64,000 nt of DNA, from the NCBI RefSeq assembly GCF_947242115.1, contig NC_074713.1, positions 25,137,378 through 25,201,377 on the forward strand. Direction: 5' to 3'. Every line of letters starts with the position of its first letter. The stretch's first letter is position 1. Under the pieces are notes generated by a model. The model searched no databases. It saw only the letters and a list, made by a program, of their open reading frames with translations, and had not been told where the DNA came from. Below, in pieces: positions 57,958 to 64,000 of this stretch. A program made the position numbers and the translations under genes. Source of the stretch: Biomphalaria glabrata (taxonomy: Eukaryota > Mollusca > Gastropoda > Planorbidae).

Positions 57958-60900
57958 TCACTTCAATGTCATTCTAGACAATAGATCAGCTACAATATTC
58001 ACAGATCCACTAATAGCTTTCACTTCAAATTTATACTCCTGTAGTGCTAAGAACCATCTATAAACACGACTGTTTTTCATGCTCTTTTGCTGTATATACT
58101 GAATAGGTTTATGATCAGTTAATAATATGAATTTCCTTCCTATTAAATAGCTCTCTAGCTTAGTAATTACCCATATTACAGCTAAGGCTTCTCTTTCAAT
58201 GACACTATATTTTTTCTCTGCCTCTGACAATTTTCTGCTTACATATAATATAGGATGTAAGTTATCATAGTTCTGCATTAAACAACCACCAATAGCATTA
58301 CCAGATGCATCAGTTGTGACATAAAATATTTTGTCTTTATCAGGTAGTCTTAATATTAGTTCATGACTAAAAACATCTTTAATTCTGTCAATAGCTTTCA
58401 CACATTCCTCATTACAAACTACTTTTTGAGGTTTTCCTTTTTTAAGTAAGTCATTTAGTGGATTCACTATTTCTGCTAAGTTTTTTATAAACTTTCTGTA
58501 ATAATTTACTATTCCCAATATACTTTTAATTTGTCTTTTTGTTGTAGGTATTTCAATATTAAGTACTTTCTTTATGTTATCTTCAATAGGGCTAATCATG
58601 TTGTTATTTATTTTATGTCCTAAGAAAATTATTTCCTCCAATCCTATTTCTACTTTTTCTGCTTGAATTGTAAGTCCACTTTCTTTTATTATTTTGAATA
58701 CTTCTTTTACATCTACCAAATGTTCCTCCCAACTATTATTAAAAATACATATGTCATCTAAATAGCAAATAACATTTTCTTTGTTTCCAATTATCATGTT
58801 CATCATTCTATTAAATGTGGCAGGTGCATTTACTAATCCAAAACTCATATAATTCCATTGAAAAATACCATATGGTGTTACAAATGCTGTGTAAGGTTTT
58901 GCATTTTCTGTTAAAGGTATTTGCCAATAACCTTTAGTTAAATCTAATTTAGTAAAAAATTTTGCTCCATTTAATTTATGTAAAATATCCTCTATATTTG
59001 GCATTGGATATGGGTCAAATTCTGTGATGTTGTTAAGTTTCCTATAATCAATACATAACCTTATATCTCCATTCTTCTTTTTGGCTATCACAATTGGTGA
59101 AGCATAAGGAGATGTTGATGGTTCAATTATACCTGATTCTAGTAAATTGTCTATTTCTTTCTTTACTTTGTCTTGTAAATGTAGCGGTATTCTATATGGC
59201 TTAAGCTTGATAGGTTTTGTGTCTGTTACTTTAATGTCATGTTTAATAATATTAGTTTTTCCTGGTATGCTGGAAAAAATTTCTTTGTATTCCTGTATTA
59301 TTTTAGTTATATCTTTTGACTTTTCCTTAGTTAAATTATTAAGATTAATCTTTTGCCAAGTTTGATTCTCTTTTGTTTCTATTACAGGTATTTCCTTAAT
59401 ATCATTTTCATTATGATTTTCATTTGTTATTATCATCAAGCATTCTTCTCTTTCTGAAAATTTATTTTCTATTTCCTCCTGAATGTTTTGTATCAACTCA
59501 TCTTCTCTATCATGATATAGTTTCAAATTATTTATGTGATATGTTTTAACTTTCCCATTTATTTCAATTTGATAATTGACATCACTAATTTGTTTTATCA
59601 CCTTAAATGGACCTTTCCATTGTTTACCAATTTTATTTTTCAGGTCATTTATCAATATTAATACATTGTTTCCTACTTCTAGTGTTTTCAATTGTCTTTT
59701 CTTATTTAGATTCTCATGAGCACTTTGTTTGTACTTCTTATTGTTGTTATATGCTTGAGTCCATATTTCTTTCAATTCTGTTGTGATTGTTGTTTCACTG
59801 TCATTATTTAATTTATTCTCATTGTCTATTAGATTTTCTTTAAAAACATCTAATTCATCTCTGGGTTTTCTTCCATGTATTATTTCATATGGTGAAAATT
59901 GTGTTGCTTCATGGATGTTGTTTCTATGAGCAAATAGTACATAGTTAATGTAATGATCCCACTTGTTCTGATTATTCTGAATTATCTTTGTTAGTGATCT
60001 TTTTAATGATCCACCATATCGTTCACATAAACCGTTACTCTCCGGGTGGTAAACCGAAGAGTATATGTGCTGTATATTGTATTGTTTAGTCCATTTCTTA
60101 AATTGTTCTGACTTAAACTGAGATCCCTGATCACTCAATATAATTTTAGGTATACCATGTCTTGTAATTACTTTTTGAGTTATGGCATTAATGATATTTT
60201 CTGCACTTGTATTTGATAATGGGATTGCCTCTGGGTATCTACTAAACATGTCTATTACTGTTAGAATGTATTTGTTATTATTTTCAGTTTGAATTAAAGG
60301 ACCTATTAAATCAATAGATACTTTCTGAAATGGTGCCGTAGGTTCATCCATTTCTTGAATAGGTGCTTTATTCACTAGGCTTTTGTTAGATCTCTTTTGA
60401 CATATGTCACATGAGTTTATGTATTTGTTGATTGTTGCTTTCATTTTGGGCCAAAATACTTGTTTTGACAAGTTCCTATAACATTTCTTTACTCCCCTAT
60501 GTGCTGCTAAATTATTATCATGTGTCATGATTAAAACATCTTTCCAATATTTCTGTGGTAAGACAAGTTGTTTTATTTTCTTGTTATCATTACTTGTTTG
60601 TCTAAACAATATTTTATTCTCTATACAAAATTTCTCCATTGGATTATTATTGTTTTTATCTGATATTCTTGAATAAATTTTCCCAATAATATTGTCATTC
60701 ATTTGTTCTAATGCAAATGTGGGTGTTGTTTCTTTTTCACTTTGAGATATTTGTGTTTCCAGACTATTTTGTGTTTCATTTTCTATCTCACTTTCCTTAA
60801 CATCTGTATTTTCTATTTGTATTACATTACTGGTTTCTTTTTCTTCATCCTTACTTATTACATTTATTGTATTTTCCTGTTTCTCATCTTGTTTATCCAT

Positions 60901-62490
60901 TGATCTTATTATTACCATACTTGTTATATTTTGTGTTTCTATGTTTCCATGATTTTGTCTTATGTTTTTGTATTTGTTTTGCCAGTCTTCTAATTCTTTT
61001 CTTGAACATTCTTTAACTCCTTTTATGTTTCCTACTAACATATCATATCTCATTTCTGGTATTGCAATGCCATCACAATAACCAGTGAAAAATGGAGTTT
61101 CAATGTACACCCTTATAGCTTTAAATTCCCTTACAGTGCCATCTGCTAATTCTACTTTCTTAGTAAACCCTTTATACCAATGAGGTTTGACAAATTTAGT
61201 TTTTACTGCCAAAGTGTTACAACCTGAATCCCTGATTAATTCCACCGGAATTCTATCTACAAACCCTGGGTACACTGCAAAATTGTTCCTATTTCCTTCC
61301 ATGAAATATATCCTATCTGTACCTTTATTTTTGTATTCCCTACTGTAACTCCTATTTCTATAATTTCCCCTGTCATTCCTATCTCTACTCCTATATCTAC
61401 TGTTATTTTGTTCATTGTATCTATTTCTACTTCCAGATCTACTATTCCCTCTTCTACAGTTAGCTGCTATATGACCTTTTCCTTGACATTTAAAACAGGT
61501 TATTTCACTATATTTTCTATTTCCACTATTTGATCTGTTTCTATTTCTACTTCTATCAACATTTTCTTTGGTGTATCCTATTAAATCTACTTTGCTCTTA
61601 TCTCTATCAGAAAATGGTTTATTTGGATATGCATTTTTGTATACTCTCATTATCTCTGTTATTTCATCTATAGTTTTTGGGTTTCTTTCTCTAATAAAAG
61701 ATTGTAATTGAGGATCACATTTATTTACAAAGTTGTCCACTAAAATAAAATTTTTTAATCCCTCATAAGAGTTATTCACTTTTTCTAATTTTACCCACTT
61801 ATTGAAAAAATCCTTTTCCATATTAATGGTAGTTTGGGGTTCTATTCCTAATGATGGTATATTGTCAAAGTATTTCTTTCTAAAAGTTGTAGCATTATGA
61901 CCATAGGCATTTAATAATTCTCTTTTTAAAACCTGATAGCTATCATCAATATGATGGTCATGATTTTGGCATATTGTTAGAGCTTGACCATGAACAAAGT
62001 CTATCAGTATTTCAGACCACTCTTCTTCAGGCATATTAAATGTAGACATTTTTGCCTCATATCTTTTCAGGAAATCACCAATGTCATCCTTCTGTTCATC
62101 AAAACTTTGTATTTTTCTCTTTAGCCATGTTTGTGAATTAGGGTTGTCTCTTTGAGTGGTATAATTATTTGAGTTATTTGTGTTATTTCCTTGTTCAGTT
62201 TGGGCTCTGGCTTGTGCTGCATCCAATCTCATCTTCTCCATTTTAGCTTCATGTTCTCGGTCCTCTTTTTGCTTCTCATATTCTTCCTTTCTGATCCTAT
62301 CTTGTCTCTCTATCTCTTGTCTTTGACGTTCTTCTTGTCTTTCTATCTCTTGTCTTTGACGTTCCGTTTCTTCCTTCACCACTTGCTGTACATAAGCTGC
62401 TAAGTCCTTTCCTTTTAACTCCATGGCCTTTCCATCCTGCATAGCTGTTTCCTTAACCTCCTTAAGGTCCACATATGATGATGTAGCCAT
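57958..62490 (-). CDS. gag-pol polyprotein of a Gmr1-like retrotransposon (PR-IN-RT-RH order)
   Basis: A single frame of 1510 residues. Residues 35-95 are a charged, Glu/Arg/Gln-rich coiled coil. The gag core is at about 120-300, followed by a CCHC zinc knuckle CFKCQGKGHIAANC (332-345) and an Arg/Ser/Asn-rich stretch. Protease active site: DSG at 421-423. Integrase comes next: HHCC-type zinc domain (H657, H664, C694, C697), catalytic D727, D787, E823, and a GPF module near 960. Then reverse transcriptase (about 1080-1290, KLDLTKGYWQIPL, YLDD at 1243-1246) and RNase H (about 1390-1505, TTDASGNAIGG). The RT and integrase are Ty3/gypsy-like, but integrase precedes RT, unlike typical gypsy. Gag and pol share one frame, so no frameshift is needed for pol. 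It looks whole. Confidence 0.93.
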   Translation of the reverse strand: MATSSYVDLKEVKETAMQDGKAMELKGKDLAAYVQQVVKEETERQRQEIERQEERQRQEIERQDRIRKEEYEKQKEDREHEAKMEKMRLDAAQARAQTEQGNNTNNSNNYTTQRDNPNSQTWLKRKIQSFDEQKDDIGDFLKRYEAKMSTFNMPEEEWSEILIDFVHGQALTICQNHDHHIDDSYQVLKRELLNAYGHNATTFRKKYFDNIPSLGIEPQTTINMEKDFFNKWVKLEKVNNSYEGLKNFILVDNFVNKCDPQLQSFIRERNPKTIDEITEIMRVYKNAYPNKPFSDRDKSKVDLIGYTKENVDRSRNRNRSNSGNRKYSEITCFKCQGKGHIAANCRRGNSRSGSRNRYNEQNNSRYRSRDRNDRGNYRNRSYSREYKNKGTDRIYFMEGNRNNFAVYPGFVDRIPVELIRDSGCNTLAVKTKFVKPHWYKGFTKKVELADGTVREFKAIRVYIETPFFTGYCDGIAIPEMRYDMLVGNIKGVKECSRKELEDWQNKYKNIRQNHGNIETQNITSMVIIRSMDKQDEKQENTINVISKDEEKETSNVIQIENTDVKESEIENETQNSLETQISQSEKETTPTFALEQMNDNIIGKIYSRISDKNNNNPMEKFCIENKILFRQTSNDNKKIKQLVLPQKYWKDVLIMTHDNNLAAHRGVKKCYRNLSKQVFWPKMKATINKYINSCDICQKRSNKSLVNKAPIQEMDEPTAPFQKVSIDLIGPLIQTENNNKYILTVIDMFSRYPEAIPLSNTSAENIINAITQKVITRHGIPKIILSDQGSQFKSEQFKKWTKQYNIQHIYSSVYHPESNGLCERYGGSLKRSLTKIIQNNQNKWDHYINYVLFAHRNNIHEATQFSPYEIIHGRKPRDELDVFKENLIDNENKLNNDSETTITTELKEIWTQAYNNNKKYKQSAHENLNKKRQLKTLEVGNNVLILINDLKNKIGKQWKGPFKVIKQISDVNYQIEINGKVKTYHINNLKLYHDREDELIQNIQEEIENKFSEREECLMIITNENHNENDIKEIPVIETKENQTWQKINLNNLTKEKSKDITKIIQEYKEIFSSIPGKTNIIKHDIKVTDTKPIKLKPYRIPLHLQDKVKKEIDNLLESGIIEPSTSPYASPIVIAKKKNGDIRLCIDYRKLNNITEFDPYPMPNIEDILHKLNGAKFFTKLDLTKGYWQIPLTENAKPYTAFVTPYGIFQWNYMSFGLVNAPATFNRMMNMIIGNKENVICYLDDICIFNNSWEEHLVDVKEVFKIIKESGLTIQAEKVEIGLEEIIFLGHKINNNMISPIEDNIKKVLNIEIPTTKRQIKSILGIVNYYRKFIKNLAEIVNPLNDLLKKGKPQKVVCNEECVKAIDRIKDVFSHELILRLPDKDKIFYVTTDASGNAIGGCLMQNYDNLHPILYVSRKLSEAEKKYSVIEREALAVIWVITKLESYLIGRKFILLTDHKPIQYIQQKSMKNSRVYRWFLALQEYKFEVKAISGSVNIVADLLSRMTLK

Positions 62491-63849
62491 TGTGTTTTAT
62501 ATTTTATATATATTTTTACTTGGCCTATATTAGTTATGGCTATACTTTAAACTTATTTTATATTTAAGTTTTTCCACACTTTTATACAAATTTTAAATGG
62601 TATGTCTCTATCTATAGATTTAGTAAATGTATAAATCTAGTCTGAGTTATTATGGTTATATTCAAATCTGTATATTGGATCTAGTATCACACAAATTTAA
62701 ATCCAGTATATTATAGTATGTATAATATTACCATTTAGATCTAGTTATCAAGAGCACTATGACTATTAGATCTAGTATGACCAACTATGATCAATTTTAA
62801 AATCTGGTATGACTGAAATGTCTAGAGTAAATTCAAAGACTGTCTAGAGTCTAGATCTAGAGTAGATTATGGTTCTATTTAACCATATAAAACAGATACG
62901 TTCATAAAATGTCAAATATATCTTCAACAAGATATATATATCTAGAATGTACTACCTTCATTCATCTTCAACTTAATAATATTTCAAAGTAGAGTCTAGA
63001 TAATTAAATTGTACCAAAGAGATGTACAAAATTTGCAGATCTATATTTAGCCAGACGACAGTGTTTGACTACATAGCCAGTTTCGGCATTATTCTCATGG
63101 CAAAATCATAATTGATTTTAACCGCTCAAACTAAAATTATTTTAGTCTGATTCACAGTAAAAGAATCCTACCCGCACTTTCTATCATTAAGTGAAAAAAA
63201 AAAAAATACAGATCTAATTAAATTAATAAAAATAAATAATTTAAAATAATATAAACAAATGAAATAATTAAATGAGACTATCACTATGGGTTGGGATGTG
63301 ACAATATGGCACACAATGATAACGTCACGAAGTAACCAGGCAACAACGGATATGACGTTTACACAAACAAAACAAATTACAATCCTAAACGTATAATATA
63401 GCTTTTCATCTAAATTACGTCTTCTACCCCGACGGGTTTTAAGGCGCACCACCTGATTTTACTCAGGCTAACGTACCAAATTTAGACAAAATCTATTTCT
63501 AAGGGCAATCTAAACATATACTAATAAGAAAAATGGCACTTAGCTTTTGATAAGAAAGATCCCTTTGTTCGGACTCCCGAATATGCTAGATCACAACAAA
63601 TTCCACTGCCTCTCTTCCAGTTCTGACTCTGTTCTCCGGTGCTACCAGTATCCCACGTAATGCCACAGATGTCCTGATATGCCACAGCAAAATGTTCCAG
63701 TTTCTTTGACGACTGTTGATGACTGTATGTGTAGTTCCGACGACCTTGTGTACACAGTTACTGACGAATAAGTTAACGGTTCTTCTGGCGATGACTTGAC
63801 TTGTGTAGATGACTACTGACAAATAACAGTCTCTTGACGGCAACTTGAT
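62491..63849. other. region upstream of gag-pol, unassigned
   Basis: About 1.4 kb between the gag-pol start and the 40-bp repeats. It contains CTAGATCT-type stretches (62600-62960) and low-complexity A/T. It could be element leader or host DNA. No LTR copy, primer-binding site or gene was recognised. Minus-strand open frames at 63168-63452 and 63586-63843 lack family features. Confidence 0.4.
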
Positions 63850-63990
63850 CTGGACGACTGACGAATAACGAATTTCTTGACGATGACTTGATCTGGGCTG
63901 ACGAATAACGACTTTCTTGACGATGACTTGATCTGGGCTGACGAATAACGACTTTCTTGACGATGACTTGATCTGGGCTGACGAATAACG
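63850..63990. repeat. 40-bp tandem repeat at the right edge
   Basis: ACGAATAACG recurs at 63861, 63901, 63941 and 63981, exactly 40 bp apart. The unit also contains CTTGACGATGACTTGATCTG and GGCTGACG. A more diverged version extends back to about 63690. The array is cut by the window end or stops near it. Confidence 0.9.
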
Positions 63991-64000
63991 GTTCTCTAAA

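Larger units (their letters stand above)
57040..64000 (-). mobile_element. Ty3/gypsy-type LTR retrotransposon, Gmr1-like (fossil; looks whole in its coding part)
   Basis: Minus-strand element. At its 3' side a G-rich polypurine tract (plus-strand 57381-57396) abuts an LTR that begins TGTTAGACACC at 57380 and runs down to about 57040. The lower end is approximate, because the partner LTR is not seen. The single gag-pol frame occupies 57958-62490. Above it, 62491-64000 holds no recognisable LTR copy, so the 5' end lies beyond the right edge or is missing. The domain order identifies the Gmr1-like branch of Ty3/gypsy. With only one LTR visible, age cannot be estimated from LTR divergence. The open frame argues for a fairly young copy. 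Confidence 0.8.

Noticed and set aside
59147-59365. Plus-strand hydrophobic open frame inside the retroelement
   Set aside because: Antisense shadow of the AT-rich pol gene.
62191-62403. Plus-strand Leu/Ser-rich membrane-like open frame
   Set aside because: Antisense shadow of the Glu/Arg-rich coiled coil in gag.
63168-63843. Two minus-strand open frames near the right edge, considered as an envelope or extra gene of the element
   Set aside because: No family features, low-complexity sequence, no consistent start context; left unassigned.

Overview
The window is AT-rich animal DNA. It holds spliced genes with long introns, many LINE and SINE copies, two nuclear tRNA genes and one LTR retroelement. 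The gene sequences are animal-like. The style of the repeats (CTAGATCT-rich tracts, tRNA-headed SINEs ending in a GACCGTTGGGG / GATCTGTT tail, CR1-like LINEs with AAGATAAG tails) suggests a mollusc, probably a heterobranch (pulmonate) snail. That placement is inference from style, not a database match.

Four host protein genes could be read exon by exon, with phases that agree across every junction. (1) A METTL24/FkbM-like membrane methyltransferase lies on the minus strand from 3280 and runs off the left edge. (2) CRLS1, mitochondrial cardiolipin synthase, is on the plus strand at 6656-16847 with 7 exons and 443 residues, and appears complete. (3) MTIF2, mitochondrial translation initiation factor 2, is on the plus strand at 30751-43190 with 16 exons and 716 residues, and appears complete. 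(4) TMX1-like, an ER thioredoxin-related transmembrane protein, is on the minus strand at 53948-45234 with 8 exons and 278 residues, and appears complete. METTL24-like and CRLS1 are head to head. MTIF2 and TMX1 are tail to tail. Between CRLS1 and MTIF2 lie two identical tRNA-Ala(AGC) genes 1.5 kb apart.

The rest is mostly mobile DNA. CRLS1 intron 1 carries a 2.4-kb hAT-type element with clear inverted ends and a perfect 8-bp target duplication. A 5'-truncated CR1-like LINE sits in sense in MTIF2 intron 5, and a second copy lies at 20.4-21.7 kb. Other LINE fragments include an RNase H-bearing one in TMX1 intron 1 and a pair of related fragments on either side of TMX1 exon 1. Two SINE families are present in both orientations. 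Several minisatellites occur, including an 82-bp array rich in TTAGGG/CCCTAA and an inverted-arm minisatellite in MTIF2 intron 15.

The most striking object is at the right end on the minus strand: a 1510-residue gag-pol reading frame. Its reverse transcriptase and integrase are of Ty3/gypsy type, but the domains run protease - integrase - reverse transcriptase - RNase H, the order expected of Ty1/copia. This is the hallmark of the Gmr1-like group. One LTR and a polypurine tract are visible at its 3' side; the other LTR is not in the window.
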